DNA of 64,000 bases from Bacteroidales bacterium (GTDB lineage: Bacteria > Bacteroidota > Bacteroidia > Bacteroidales > UBA1402): contig JAJFTH010000003.1 in NCBI GenBank assembly GCA_021373135.1, forward strand, positions 1 through 64,000. Direction: 5' to 3'. The notes under the pieces are model-generated. The model searched no databases, was not told the DNA's origin, and saw only the letters and a list, made by a program, of their open reading frames with translations. The first letter of the stretch is position 1. The number at the start of each line of letters is the position of its first letter. Below, in pieces: positions 8,516 to 19,000 of the stretch. Made by a program: the position numbers and the translations under genes.

Positions 8516-9124
8516 ATGTTTTCAGGAATAGTAGAAGAAGCTGCTGTTGTTACCGGATTGCGTCGGGAGGGTGGAAATCTCCATCTGAGCCTGAGGTGTT
8601 CTTTTACAAACGAGCTTAAAATAGATCAAAGCGTATCACACAACGGAGTGTGTTTGACTGTTGTTCATATTGATAAAGATATCTATACAGTTACTGCCAT
8701 ACAGGAAACCCTTGAGAGATCCAATCTGGGTTTACTGAAGATTGGCGATAAAGTGAATGTGGAACGGAGTATGCCTATGAACGGCCGTCTTGACGGGCAT
8801 ATCGTGCAGGGGCATGTAGACCAGACCGCCGTTTGCGTCAGTGTCAGGGAAACGGATGGTAGTTGGCGATATGGTTTTGAGTATCCTTTAAATATTGAAA
8901 AGGCCAAAGAAGGTTACGTTACGGTAGAGAAAGGATCGGTGACTGTCAATGGGGTAAGCCTGACTGTCTGCAATTCGAAGGAGAATAGTTTTGAGGTTTC
9001 CATTATTCCCTATACCAATGAAAATACCAATTTCCATCAAATGAGGGAGGGGTCTGTCGTCAATATTGAATTTGACATTATCGGGAAATACTTAAGCCGA
9101 ATGATGCAGTTCCTCGGGAAATAG
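8516..9124 (+). CDS. ribE: Riboflavin synthase, alpha chain
   Basis: A 202-residue enzyme that dismutates two lumazine molecules to riboflavin. The N-terminus MFSGIVEEAA is diagnostic, and two homologous lumazine-binding barrels follow: the first includes VSHNGVCLTV, the second VTVNGVSLTV. No other rib gene is near. ruvX follows after five bases. Confidence 0.96.
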   Translation: MFSGIVEEAAVVTGLRREGGNLHLSLRCSFTNELKIDQSVSHNGVCLTVVHIDKDIYTVTAIQETLERSNLGLLKIGDKVNVERSMPMNGRLDGHIVQGHVDQTAVCVSVRETDGSWRYGFEYPLNIEKAKEGYVTVEKGSVTVNGVSLTVCNSKENSFEVSIIPYTNENTNFHQMREGSVVNIEFDIIGKYLSRMMQFLGK

Positions 9125-9129
9125 AAAGA

Positions 9130-9543
9130 ATGGGAAGGATCATTGCCATTGATTATGGACAGAAACGATGCGGACTGGCTGTTACGGATAGTTTGAAACT
9201 GATTGCCGGTGGCCTGACGACAGTACGTAGTCATGAACTTTTGAAATATTTGGTGGATTATACCAAAAAAGAAGTGGTGGAGCGTTTCATTGTCGGGTTG
9301 CCCAAACAGATGAACAATCAGCCTTCGGAATCAATGAAGTATATTGAACCGTTTGTGTGCCTTCTTCAAAAAACATTGCCTGAAATTCCGGTAGAATATT
9401 TTGATGAGCGGTTCACTTCGGTGATGGCTCACCAGGCGATGCTCGAAGGTGGTCTGAAGAAAAAAGACAGACAAAACAAAGCACTGGTGGATGAGATTAG
9501 TGCGGTTATCATTTTACAATCATATTTAGAATCAAAAAGATAA
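9130..9543 (+). CDS. ruvX: RuvX/YqgF RNase H-fold nuclease
   Basis: A 137-residue protein with the YqgF signature DYGQKRCGLAVTD at the N-terminus, an RNase H-like fold, and a late acidic residue in LVDEISAVIIL. YqgF is implicated in pre-16S rRNA 5' end processing and was earlier proposed as a Holliday junction resolvase. Three bases separate it from def, so the two are likely translated from one message. Confidence 0.92.
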   Translation: MGRIIAIDYGQKRCGLAVTDSLKLIAGGLTTVRSHELLKYLVDYTKKEVVERFIVGLPKQMNNQPSESMKYIEPFVCLLQKTLPEIPVEYFDERFTSVMAHQAMLEGGLKKKDRQNKALVDEISAVIILQSYLESKR

Positions 9544-9546
9544 GAA

Positions 9547-10098
9547 ATGCAATTGCCGATTTATTTATATGGACAACAAGTTCTAAGAAAACCTACAGAA
9601 GACATTACTTCGGAGTATCCGGGTATCAGTGATTTAGTCGCAAACATGTATGAAACCATGGCCAAGGCCGATGGGGTAGGACTTGCAGCACCCCAGGTCG
9701 GTCTTTCCATCCGTTTGTTTGTGATAGACCTTACCTCACTTGCAAAAGAATACCCCAAATACAAGGATTACAAGAAAACCTTCATCAATCCGAAAATTGT
9801 GGAATTTTATCAGGAAAAGTGTATCATGGAAGAAGGCTGTCTCAGTTTGCCCGATATTCATGAAAATGTATCGAGAAGTGCTAAAATCAGAATTCGTTAT
9901 CAGGATGATCAGTTTGTTCAACATGAAGAGGATTTTGAAGATTACGAGGCTCGTGTTATCCAGCACGAATACGATCATCTGGAGGGAAAAGTTTTTACCG
10001 ATTATATTAGCCCTATTCGCAAGCAACTGATCAAATCTAAATTGACCGCCATCTTAAAAGGAAAGTCAAGACCCTATTATAGGGTTAAAGGCCTGTAG
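9547..10098 (+). CDS. def: Peptide deformylase
   Basis: A 183-residue metalloenzyme that removes the N-formyl group from new proteins. All three motifs are intact: GVGLAAPQVG, EGCLS with metal ligand Cys98, and HEYDH with His140, Glu141 and His144. Length is normal. It is the last gene of the ribE-ruvX-def run before a new promoter at 10144-10174. Confidence 0.97.
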   Translation: MQLPIYLYGQQVLRKPTEDITSEYPGISDLVANMYETMAKADGVGLAAPQVGLSIRLFVIDLTSLAKEYPKYKDYKKTFINPKIVEFYQEKCIMEEGCLSLPDIHENVSRSAKIRIRYQDDQFVQHEEDFEDYEARVIQHEYDHLEGKVFTDYISPIRKQLIKSKLTAILKGKSRPYYRVKGL

Positions 10099-10143
10099 GT
10101 TATTAAAAAAATCCCTTAAAAAAACCATTTTTAACCTAAATAA

Positions 10144-10174
10144 GTTGATACTTATTTCAAACCCTGTATCTTTG
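10144..10174 (+). promoter_or_regulatory. Promoter for the TPR gene
   Basis: GTTG at 10144-10147, 19 bases, then TATCTTTG at 10167-10174: a near-ideal Bacteroidota promoter. The leader before the gene would be about 175 bases. Confidence 0.75.
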
Positions 10175-10355
10175 AAGCAAGATTGGTTCAATAAAAAAGA
10201 TAAACCAGTATCAGTAAGATGCTGAAATTTTTTTGTCAGTCTTTTTCAAAGGAAAAGTTATAAAATGAAACGAGCATGTTTGTAAAAACGTCCAAGTTTA
10301 TGATAAAATAGACATGCGAGTTCCATATGACTTTAGACGAAAGAAATATTATCAT

Positions 10356-12431
10356 ATGAAACGAGTAATAAGTATCGCGATCCTGAGCATATTCTTCATT
10401 TATCCAGCTGTCGCTCAAATAAATACAGACCGTATGATGGCCGTTGGCCAGAATGCTTTGTATTTTGAAGACTATGTGTTATCCATCCAATATTTTAATC
10501 AAGTTATCAAGACAAAGCCCTATCTGGCCGAACCTTATTTTTATCGTGCTGCAGCCAAGCTTTATCTCGATGATTATGCAGGTGCAGAAGAGGACTGTAC
10601 GAAAGCACTGGAACGCAATAATTTTTTGGTTAGGGCATATGTATGTCGAAGCTATGCCCGTATGAGCCTTGGAAAGAATGAAGAGGCTGTGGCAGATTGT
10701 CAGAAAGGTCTGGAATTTGATGCGGAAAATCAAGTTCTTATGCTCAATAAGGGTTTGTCACAGACTTATGCCAAGAAGTATCCAGAGGCTCTTATCAGCC
10801 TGAATGACTTGGTCCGCAGATATCCTTCCTTTGTAAACGGTTACATGTGCCGGGCTCAATTATATGTAGAAAAGGGTGATACTCTTGCTGCTGTCGATGA
10901 TTTTAGCAGAGCCTTATCAGTAGACAGGTTCTATGCACCGGCAAGAGCCGGACGCGGATGGCTTTATCTGGCCATGAAAGATTACTCCAATGCTTTATCA
11001 GATTTGGATGAAGCTATTCGTCTTGATCCTGAAAATCCTTCCTATTATATCAACAGAGGATTGACCCATTACAACCAGAATGACCTGAGGGGTACTCTGA
11101 ATGATTTTGACCGCAGTATCAGTCTGGACCCCAACTCCAGTCTGGCCTATTTTAATCGCGGGATAATACGTTCACAGGTCGGAGATTTAAATCGTTCCAT
11201 AGAAGATTTTGACAAGGTTATCTTTTTGGAACCGGATAATTTCATGGCCATATATAATCGTGGACTGCTGAAACAGAATGTCGGAGATCATAGGGGCGCA
11301 GTTGTTGATTTTACATCCATTATTACTGAATATCCAAATTTTACACCTGCTTATTATCAAAGGTCTGAAGCCCGAAAGAAAATGGGTGATGCCAAAGGAG
11401 CAGACAGAGATTATTTTGCTGCCTGGAATATTGAAGATAAGATGAAACAGGATCGTGCCAATAATAAGGTTGCAAAAGTTGCTGCTTCTGATACCATCAA
11501 AAAGAAAAAACATGACATGACAAATTACAATAAGGTCATTGTTGCGGAAACGGAGAACCCTGGTGTCAATAAATATCAAAATCCGATGCGCGGACGTGTT
11601 CAGGATAGAAACATTGAGATTCAGATGGAGGATTTATTTTTCATTACTTTTTATGAAAAATCGCGTCCGGGTCCTGCAAGGAGGGGGATGGATTACAGCA
11701 AATATTTGTCTGAACTATCAGATGCAGGTGTAAAGGAAATGCAAAAGTTGCTCATCAGCAATCAGGATCAAGCATTAACCACGGAACAGGCTGATTTCCA
11801 TTTTAACTCCATTGATGAATATTCCAGTCGGATTGGTCAAAATCCGGATATTGCTGCATTATTTTTTGCCCGCAGCATTGATTTCGCTTTGGTTCAGGAT
11901 TTATCCAGTGCTATTGACGATTTAACCAGAGCACTGCAATTGAATAACAATATGGTACTGGCTTATTTCGAACGGGCCAACCTTCGTTTTAAAAAGATCA
12001 ATGTGGAGTATGCGAATAATAAAATCATGGAAGATCAGCGCAATGTCTCTTCCAAAAATTCAAAGCAGAAATCATCGGATGCTGTGGATTTTTCAATGAC
12101 GAATGGTTATTCCATCGGTGAAAGTGCTTTTGGTACGGATTACGAACTTGTGATGCGTGATTATGACCGGGTGTTGGCATTGGATCCCCATTTCGTTTAT
12201 GCTTACTACAACCGGGCAAATATTCGCTGCATACAACGCGATTATCGGAATGCCCTGATAGACTACACCAAGGCATTGGAACTCAACCCTGAATTTGAAG
12301 ATGCATGGTTTAACAGAGGTATTGCGCAACTCAATCTTGGAGACAGGGAGAAAGGGTTGAGCGATTTGAGGATGGCCGGACAGTTGGGGATTTATAAGGC
12401 TTATAATATCATCAAACGTTTTGCTGAGTAA
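10356..12431 (+). CDS. Secreted tetratricopeptide-repeat protein
   Basis: About 691 residues from the ATG at 10356, which gives a signal peptide MKRVISIAILSIFFIYPAVAQ; an ATG 14 codons earlier would hide it. Many TPR units run from about residue 25 to 360, with phrases such as NRGLTHYNQNDLRGTLNDFD and FNRGIIRSQVGDLNRSIEDF. A basic, probably flexible linker (DTIKKKKHDMTNYNK) separates them from a second TPR block near the C-terminus. TPR arrays mediate protein contacts, and the signal peptide puts it in the periplasm. The partner is unknown. In Bacteroides a related gene lies between def and thrS. Confidence 0.85.
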   Translation: MKRVISIAILSIFFIYPAVAQINTDRMMAVGQNALYFEDYVLSIQYFNQVIKTKPYLAEPYFYRAAAKLYLDDYAGAEEDCTKALERNNFLVRAYVCRSYARMSLGKNEEAVADCQKGLEFDAENQVLMLNKGLSQTYAKKYPEALISLNDLVRRYPSFVNGYMCRAQLYVEKGDTLAAVDDFSRALSVDRFYAPARAGRGWLYLAMKDYSNALSDLDEAIRLDPENPSYYINRGLTHYNQNDLRGTLNDFDRSISLDPNSSLAYFNRGIIRSQVGDLNRSIEDFDKVIFLEPDNFMAIYNRGLLKQNVGDHRGAVVDFTSIITEYPNFTPAYYQRSEARKKMGDAKGADRDYFAAWNIEDKMKQDRANNKVAKVAASDTIKKKKHDMTNYNKVIVAETENPGVNKYQNPMRGRVQDRNIEIQMEDLFFITFYEKSRPGPARRGMDYSKYLSELSDAGVKEMQKLLISNQDQALTTEQADFHFNSIDEYSSRIGQNPDIAALFFARSIDFALVQDLSSAIDDLTRALQLNNNMVLAYFERANLRFKKINVEYANNKIMEDQRNVSSKNSKQKSSDAVDFSMTNGYSIGESAFGTDYELVMRDYDRVLALDPHFVYAYYNRANIRCIQRDYRNALIDYTKALELNPEFEDAWFNRGIAQLNLGDREKGLSDLRMAGQLGIYKAYNIIKRFAE

Positions 12432-12456
12432 TCATCGGCATTGCTGCATAAAGAAC

Positions 12457-12489
12457 AAAGCCCTCTAACCGTGAAGGATAGAGGGCTTT
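12457..12489 (+). terminator. Two-way terminator (TPR gene / 6S-like RNA)
   Basis: AAAGCCCTCTA (12457-12467) pairs exactly with TAGAGGGCTTT (12479-12489). It lies 26 bases after the TPR stop and also forms the 3' end of the minus-strand 6S-like RNA. Confidence 0.8.
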
Positions 12490-12682
12490 CTAATGGGGAA
12501 GAAGCCGCACCAATGAGATATGTGAAACTCCGAATGACAGGATTTGAGTGCCAAGGTTCCTTTGTAATCCGCTGCGCCTAAGCGATTCTCTCGAATTGCG
12601 GCCCGCCATTGTTGTCTTGAGCTTGTCTCGGTGTTCTTGAATAATTTGATGAGTCTACCAATCAATGTTGATACGACTTCTG
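12457..12682 (-). ncRNA. ssrS: 6S-like RNA (Bacteroidales-1 motif)
   Basis: A minus-strand unit of about 225 nt with its own promoter (12688-12718), no convincing reading frame and a hairpin end at 12457-12489, placed directly downstream of rplT. This is the recorded setting of the Bacteroidales-1 RNA motif, which has been proposed to be the 6S RNA of this order. Two distant segments can pair: CCGAGACA near the 5' part with TGTCATTCGG in the 3' part (one two-base bulge), as expected of a long rod with a central bubble. 6S RNA imitates an open promoter and binds RNA polymerase holoenzyme. Its base composition is richer in GC than the spacers around it. Identification rests on context, promoter, length and pairing, not on an alignment. 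Confidence 0.7.
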
Positions 12683-12687
12683 TATCA

Positions 12688-12718
12688 CAAATATAAAAGA
12701 AAATTTTATAGAAAGCAA
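12688..12718 (-). promoter_or_regulatory. Promoter of the 6S-like RNA
   Basis: On the minus strand TTG (12716-12718), 20 bases, then TATATTTG (12688-12695). Transcription would start near 12682. Confidence 0.75.
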
Positions 12719-12741
12719 GTTTTAAGGCTATTATTTAAAGA

Positions 12742-12768
12742 AAAAGCCCCGAATATCTCGAGGCTTTT
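12742..12768 (-). terminator. Terminator after rplT
   Basis: On the minus strand AAAAGCCTCGA pairs with TCGGGGCTTTT with one mismatch, followed by T residues. It separates the ribosomal operon from the 6S-like RNA promoter. Confidence 0.75.
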
Positions 12769-12790
12769 CAGTGATATAAATGAAGCTGAA

Positions 12791-13141
12791 TCAAGCGTTT
12801 TTGGCTTGTTGAACGATGGCTTTAAAAGCCAGTGGTTCGTTCATGGCCAAATCGGCCAAAGTCTTACGGTTAATTTCGATGCCAGCTTTGTGTAAAGCAC
12901 CCATCAAACGGCTGTAAGACAGACCTTCAAGGCGAGCTCCAGCATTGATACGTTGAATCCACAATGCGCGAAATGCGCGTTTTTTAACTTTACGGTCGCG
13001 ATATGCATATTGTTGACCTTTTTCCCAAGTATTCTTGGCAACTGTCCATACATTTTTTCTTGAACCGAAATAACCTTTGGTTAAGGCTAAAATCTTTTTT
13101 CTTCTTGCTCTTGAGGCAACGTGATTGACTGATCTAGGCAT
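12791..13141 (-). CDS. rplT: 50S ribosomal protein L20
   Basis: A 116-residue very basic protein with the L20 signature [20 protein letters not shown] and the [20 protein letters not shown] region. L20 is essential for early 50S assembly and in some bacteria represses its own operon through mRNA binding. It is the last gene of thrS-infC-rpmI-rplT. Confidence 0.98.
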   Translation of the reverse strand: MPRSVNHVASRARRKKILALTKGYFGSRKNVWTVAKNTWEKGQQYAYRDRKVKKRAFRALWIQRINAGARLEGLSYSRLMGALHKAGIEINRKTLADLAMNEPLAFKAIVQQAKNA

Positions 13142-13244
13142 TTTGTTTCTTTTTTTTGAATGTTAGCGTCATTTTTATCAGATGAACTTTTTTTGCTAAG
13201 ACATTCGGTTAAAAAATGATTTGTAATTTGTTTGATTCAAGGAT

Positions 13245-13442
13245 TTATTTCATTCCCAGCAACGTCTTCACGTTGTTCAAATCGGTTTTGTCAACCATGC
13301 CCATGTGGGTAAGGTTACGTTTTTGTTTTTTCGTTTTCTTGGTCAGGATATGACTTTTGAAAGCGTGTTTACGCTTGATTTTACCTGTTCCGGTAAGGGT
13401 GAACCTCTTTTTGGAACCGGAATTAGTTTTCATCTTTGGCAT
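13245..13442 (-). CDS. rpmI: 50S ribosomal protein L35
   Basis: A 65-residue basic protein starting [14 protein letters not shown], the standard L35 N-terminus; a longer frame upstream is the end of infC read in another frame. The start at 13442 overlaps the last 20 bases of infC, implying coupled translation. Residues [10 protein letters not shown] and [11 protein letters not shown] are typical. Confidence 0.96.
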   Translation of the reverse strand: MPKMKTNSGSKKRFTLTGTGKIKRKHAFKSHILTKKTKKQKRNLTHMGMVDKTDLNNVKTLLGMK

Positions 13443-14013
13443 TTTGCTCAGTTTTAGAGTTTGTAATTGGTTTATTATTAGTAGGAGCAGCCTTTTTCTT
13501 GGGAGCAAGCATGATGATCATGCGTTTTCCTTCGAGTATGGGCAAACTTTCAACTTTTCCATAATCTTCCAGGTCATTGGCAAAGCGAAGCAGTAATACT
13601 TCTCCTTGTTCCTTAAACAGGATGGAACGACCTTTAAAAAATACATAGGCCTTTACTTTTGACCCATCTTTCAAAAACTCCATGGCATGTTTAAGCTTGA
13701 AGTTATAATCGTGCTCATCAGTCTGGGGCCCGAAACGGATCTCCTTCAGGATAATCTTCGTAGCCTTGGCCTTTTGTTCCTTTTGACGTTTTTTCTGTTG
13801 GTACAGAAATTTCTGATAGTCACAAATCTTGCAGACTGGGGGCACAGCATTGGGTGATATTTCTATCAAGTCCAGCTGTTTCTGTTCGGCAATTGATAGT
13901 GCTTGTTGTATTGTCACTACACCTTGTTCAACATTATCGCCTACCAAGCGGACTTCTTTGACACGGATACGTTCGTTAATCCGGTACTGCAATTTTATAT
14001 CATCGTTCTTCAT
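13423..14013 (-). CDS. infC: Translation initiation factor IF-3
   Basis: A 196-residue protein with an N-terminal domain ([17 protein letters not shown]), a lysine-rich linker helix ([14 protein letters not shown]) and the C-terminal domain ([19 protein letters not shown]). IF-3 keeps subunits apart and checks the start codon. Here the start is ATG, while many bacteria use AUU for self-control. A polar tail after residue 170 ([15 protein letters not shown]) goes beyond the core fold and overlaps the start of rpmI. Confidence 0.97.
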   Translation of the reverse strand: MKNDDIKLQYRINERIRVKEVRLVGDNVEQGVVTIQQALSIAEQKQLDLIEISPNAVPPVCKICDYQKFLYQQKKRQKEQKAKATKIILKEIRFGPQTDEHDYNFKLKHAMEFLKDGSKVKAYVFFKGRSILFKEQGEVLLLRFANDLEDYGKVESLPILEGKRMIIMLAPKKKAAPTNNKPITNSKTEQNAKDEN

Positions 14014-14062
14014 TCAGATGTTTAAGATCCTCGTTAAGTTATTTAAATGTTTGACTATCAGT

Positions 14063-16009
14063 TTATTTATTCCAAGAATTAATCATCTTTTCAACTTCTT
14101 GGGTCAAAAGTCCGGCAAAGGTAGTAAATTTCATCAAACCTTTATCCCCTTCGCCCTGTTTTCTTACAGAAACTTCTTGTTTTTCTGCTTCTTGTTCTCC
14201 GACGATCAACATATAAGGGATACGTTTCAACTCGTTATCGCGAATTTTGCGGCCAATTTTTTCATTTCTGGCATCCACAACGGTTCGGATATCTTTATCA
14301 TTCAGATATTCAGCAACGGAATTGGCATAATCATTGAATTTCTCGCTGATAGGCAAGATAACGACCTGGTCGGGAGTCAGCCACAAAGGAAATTTACCGG
14401 CTGTGTGTTCAATCAGTACAGCTACAAAGCGTTCCATGGATCCGAACGGAGCACGGTGGATCATGACAGGGCGATGTTTTAGGTTGTCATTGCCGGTATA
14501 TTCCAGTTCGAAACGTTCCGGCAAGTTGTAGTCTACCTGAATGGTTCCAAGTTGCCATTTACGTCCGATGGCGTCTCTGACCATAAAGTCGAGTTTCGGG
14601 CCGTAGAATGCGGCTTCTCCTTCAACGATGGTGGTCTTCAAACCTTTTTCCTGACAGGCCTCGATAATGGCGTTTTGAGATTTTTCCCAGTTATCGTCGC
14701 TACCGATATATTTTACTTTGTCATTCGGGTCGCGAAGTGAAATCTGAGCTTCAAATTTATCAAAATCAAGTGCTTTGAAGATGATGAAAATGATATCCAT
14801 CACTTTAAGGAACTCATCTTTCACTTGATCCTGACGGCAGAAAATATGCGCGTCATCCTGCGTGAAACTGCGTACACGGGTCAGACCGTGAAGTTCGCCG
14901 CTTTGTTCATAACGGTAAACGGTACCGAATTCAGCGAAACGCAAGGGCAGATCCTTGTAGGAGCGAGGTGCAAATTTGTAAATTTCGCAGTGGTGAGGGC
15001 AATTCATCGGTTTCAGCAAATATTCTTCGCCTTCTTCGGGTGTGTGGATGGGTTGGAAAGAATCTTGTCCATATTTTGCCCAGTGACCTGATGTGACGTA
15101 CAATTCCTTGCGGCCGATATGCGGGGTCATCACTTGTTGGTAACCGAATTTCTTCTGAATGCGTTTCAGAAAATCTTCCAAACGCAAACGCAAAGCGGTA
15201 CCGCGGGGTAACCAGATGGGCAAACCCTTGCCGACCATATCGCTGAACATGAATAATTCCAGCTCTTTGCCGATTTTCCGGTGGTCACGTTTTTTTGCTT
15301 CTTCAAGAAGAACCAGGTATTCATCCAGCATTTTTTTCTTGGGGAAGGTGACGCCGTAGATACGGGTCATCTGTTTGCGCTTTTCATCGCCACGCCAGTA
15401 AGCACCGGCAACAGAAAGCAGCTTGATGGCCTTGATGGGTTCTGTACTTGTTAAGTGAGGTCCACGGCAGAGGTCTGTAAAACTGCCTTGGTGATAGGTG
15501 GTGATGGTACCGTCTTCCAATTCGGATATAAGTTCGGTCTTATAGATCTCTCCGCGTTCTCCGAATAACTTCAGGGCATCCTTTTTGGAGATATCTTCCC
15601 GAATGATGGCTTCTTTTTTGGAAACAAGTTCAATCATTTTAGCTTCAATATCCGGCAGGTCAGATTCCTTGATGGGCGTTTCTCCGGAATCGACGTCATA
15701 ATAGAAACCGTTTTCAATGGCCGGCCCGATACCAAACTGGATGCCTGGATATATCTCTTGCAGGGCTTCTGCCATCAGATGGGCCGAAGAATGCCAGAAG
15801 GCATGTTTGCCTTGTTCATCTTCCCATTTGAATAACCGGATGGTTCCATCAGTGATGATGGGACGGTTTAATTCAATGGTTTCGCCGTTTAGGGAAGCGG
15901 CTAAACATTCTTGTGCCAAACGTGGACTAATGCCTTCTGCCACATGGTATGCGGTAGTTCCTTTTGGATATTCCCGAATAGAACCATCTGGAAAACTGAG
16001 CTTTATCAT
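14063..16009 (-). CDS. thrS: Threonyl-tRNA synthetase
   Basis: A 648-residue class II synthetase. An N-terminal TGS domain (about 1-60) is followed by the editing domain and then the catalytic core with [12 protein letters not shown] (zinc-binding Cys and the class II motif 2 region) and the motif 3 segment [18 protein letters not shown]. The C-terminal anticodon-binding domain ends the protein. Order thrS-infC-rpmI-rplT is a classic operon. A small hairpin (16034-16051) lies in the short leader; no T-box is visible. Confidence 0.98.
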   Translation of the reverse strand: MIKLSFPDGSIREYPKGTTAYHVAEGISPRLAQECLAASLNGETIELNRPIITDGTIRLFKWEDEQGKHAFWHSSAHLMAEALQEIYPGIQFGIGPAIENGFYYDVDSGETPIKESDLPDIEAKMIELVSKKEAIIREDISKKDALKLFGERGEIYKTELISELEDGTITTYHQGSFTDLCRGPHLTSTEPIKAIKLLSVAGAYWRGDEKRKQMTRIYGVTFPKKKMLDEYLVLLEEAKKRDHRKIGKELELFMFSDMVGKGLPIWLPRGTALRLRLEDFLKRIQKKFGYQQVMTPHIGRKELYVTSGHWAKYGQDSFQPIHTPEEGEEYLLKPMNCPHHCEIYKFAPRSYKDLPLRFAEFGTVYRYEQSGELHGLTRVRSFTQDDAHIFCRQDQVKDEFLKVMDIIFIIFKALDFDKFEAQISLRDPNDKVKYIGSDDNWEKSQNAIIEACQEKGLKTTIVEGEAAFYGPKLDFMVRDAIGRKWQLGTIQVDYNLPERFELEYTGNDNLKHRPVMIHRAPFGSMERFVAVLIEHTAGKFPLWLTPDQVVILPISEKFNDYANSVAEYLNDKDIRTVVDARNEKIGRKIRDNELKRIPYMLIVGEQEAEKQEVSVRKQGEGDKGLMKFTTFAGLLTQEVEKMINSWNK

Positions 16010-16064
16010 ATAAAAATATTTACAATATATTGTGTCCCAATTGTCAGGGACTAAAAAAGACGTG

Positions 16065-16095
16065 CAAATTTACTGCATTAATTTGAGTTGAACAA
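16065..16095 (-). promoter_or_regulatory. Promoter of the thrS operon
   Basis: On the minus strand TTG (16093-16095), 20 bases, then TAAATTTG (16065-16072). Nearly all of it lies inside the last codons of mfd, so the thrS operon can be transcribed independently of mfd. Confidence 0.65.
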
Positions 16096-19000
16096 GAGCC
16101 TTTTCTATGTTTTCAACGTTTTTGATTACTAAAGATCTTTTACCGTTTTGTTCACGCAATTTAGTGTTTTTCATCTGATTCTGGGCATATCTCAGAATTC
16201 CGTCAAAAGCCGCGGATTGATAGAAGATGGAATGTTGGTTGCTGACAAAGTAGCAAATCATCTGACCGTTTTTTAGTACAATCTTCTCCATACCCAAATT
16301 CTTGGCCATACGACGAAGACGCACGACTTCTATCAACTCGGCGGAGACCTTTGGTATCGGGCCGAAACGGTCTATCAACCTGGTTTCGAAAGTTTTGATG
16401 TCCGTTTCGGATTCCAGGTTGTCCATTTCGCGATAAAGGCTCATACGTTCAGAGGAACCGGGAACGTAGGATTCGGGGAATAGAAGTTCCATGTCGGACT
16501 CGACGGCGCAATCGGAAACATAGGTCTGATTGCCTTCCCTGTCGGTAGCATGTTCTTCTCCTGCATACAACTCTGGAAATTCTTCATCCTTCAGTTCCTG
16601 AACGGCTTCATTGAGAATTTTCTGGTAGGTTTCATAACCCAGGTCGGCGATAAATCCACTTTGCTCGGCTCCCAGCATATTTCCTGCACCACGAATATCA
16701 AGGTCTTGCATGGAAATGTTGAAGCCACTGCCCAAGTCTGAGAAATTCTCAATGGCTTGCAAACGTCTGCGGGCTTCAGGAGTCAGCGTATTTAAGGGGG
16801 GTGCCAAGAGATAACAGAACGCTTTCCGGTTGCTTCTTCCGACACGGCCACGCAGTTGGTGCAAATCACTAAGGCCAAATTGGTGGGCATTGTTGATGAT
16901 GATGGTGTTGGCATTTGGAATATCGATGCCTGATTCGATGATGGTGGTGCAAATGAGTACATCGTAGACGTAATCCATGTAGCCCATGATGATTTTTTCC
17001 AATTTGTCACCTTCCATTTGTCCATGAGCAATCGCTGTGCGGACACCCGGAACCGCGCGATGTACCATGGCTTCAATTTCCGGAAGATTCTGTATCCTGT
17101 TGTTGATCAGGAAGACTTGACCACTTCGATTGAGTTCATATTCAATGGTTTCCTTGAGTAAGTCTTCGTTTAACGTGTTGACTTCTGTTTGAATTGGATA
17201 GCGGTTGGGCGGAGGGGTGGAGATGATGCTCAGGTCGCGGGCACCCATCAGTGAAAACTGTAGTGTGCGGGGTATGGGCGTAGCCGTCATAGTCAGCGTA
17301 TCTACATTGACTTTCATCTGTCTGAGCTTTTCTTTGACACTCACTCCGAATTTTTGTTCCTCATCAATGATAAGCAGGCCAAGATCCTTGAATTTGACAG
17401 ATTTTCCAATGAGTTTGTGCGTACCGATCACAATGTTCGTATTGCCTTCTTCCAGATCATGAAGCAGTGCTTTGGCATCTGCGGGTTTGCGGGCTCTGCT
17501 CAGATAATCGACTTTACAGGGAAACTCTTCCAATCTTTTCTTGAAAGTCTTATAATGTTGCAAGGCCAAAACGGTGGTTGGTACCAGAATGGCTACCTGT
17601 TTGTTGTCTGTCACAGCTTTGAAGGCTGCGCGGACTGCAATTTCCGTCTTGCCAAAACCAACGTCGCCACAAATGAGCCTATCCATGGGGCGGTTGCTTT
17701 CCATGTCTTTCTTGACGTCAATGGTAGCCTTGGTTTGGTCTGGCGTATCTTCATAAGCAAAAGAAGCTTCCAATTCTTGTTGCAAGAAGCTGTCCGGACT
17801 GTAGTAAAAGCCTTGTTCATCCTTTCGTTTGGCATAAAGAGCGATCAGTTCGCGCGCAATGTCCTTGACTTTCTTTTTGGTGCGTTCTTTCAGGGAAGAC
17901 CAGGATGTGCTGCCTAATTTGTTGATACGTGGCTCTTCTCCTTCTTTTCCCCTGTATTTGGAAATGCGGTGCAGATTGTGGATGCTGACGAAAATCGTGT
18001 CGTCGTCCTTGTAGATAATTTTGATGATTTCCTGCATCTTGCCGTTCACTTCCGTGCGAAAAAGACCTGCAAAACGCCCGACGCCATAGTCTACATGCAC
18101 AACGTAGTCTCCAAACTGGAACTGAACAAGTTCCTTGAGACTGAGTGCCAGTTTGCCGTTGCGTGCTTTTTCGGAACGCAAGTTGTATTTATGGTATCGT
18201 TCAAAAAGCTGGTGGTCGGTGAAACAGGCAATTTTCTGTTCATGGTCCATGAAACCTTCATGCAACGTTTTGAGAATTGGAGTAAAGGTCACGTTGTCAC
18301 CCCGATCTTCGAATATGGTTTGTAACCGTTCAATCTGTTTGGGGCTGTCGCTCAGGATATAAATTTGATAGCCCATCTCGATATAACGGTGAAATGCCTG
18401 ACTGACCAATTCGAAGTTTTTATTAAAAACATCCTGTGGAGAGGTGCTGAAAGTCAATGTGGAATGCTTGTGACAGTAGGCTTTGCGCCCGAACTCGATC
18501 CATTGAAAAGCCTTGGCTTTTTTCGTAAACTCAATATCGCTTAAAAGCTTTTCTTCCGGAATATCTTTTGCGTCTTCTGTCAATTGTCTCAGTTTGGCGC
18601 AGGCAAAACTGAAATCCGAGAATGCCAGGATGGTATTTTCGTTGAGATAGTCGGTGAAGGGTACTGCCATTTCCTTCTCCTCGCTGGTGAAGGGTATGAT
18701 ATGGATGGAGGAAACTTGCTCTTTGGAGAGTTGGTTTTCTATGTCAAAAGTGCGGATGCTTTCCACTTCGTCTCCGAAAAAGTCGATGCGGTAGGGGAGC
18801 TCATGACTCCAGGAATAGACGTCGATTAGACTTCCGCGTACGGAGAATTGTCCGGGTTCGTAAACATAATCCACCCGCTCAAACCCGAAGGTATTCAGGA
18901 GCTCTATGACAAAAGCATTGTCAATGTGTTCGCCTGTATGCAGGTCGAGTGTCTTTTCGTTCAGTTCCCCGATGGCTACCACTTTTTCCAACAAGGCGTC

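Noticed and set aside
12465-12665. Minus-strand reading frame of 66 codons
   Set aside because: It lies wholly within the 6S-like RNA, starts with TTG and has no family resemblance; its open length fits the GC-richer RNA gene better than a protein.
16034-16051. T-box or attenuator upstream of thrS
   Set aside because: Only a 5-bp hairpin is present in a leader of about 50 bases; T-box features are absent, and T-boxes are not expected in this phylum.
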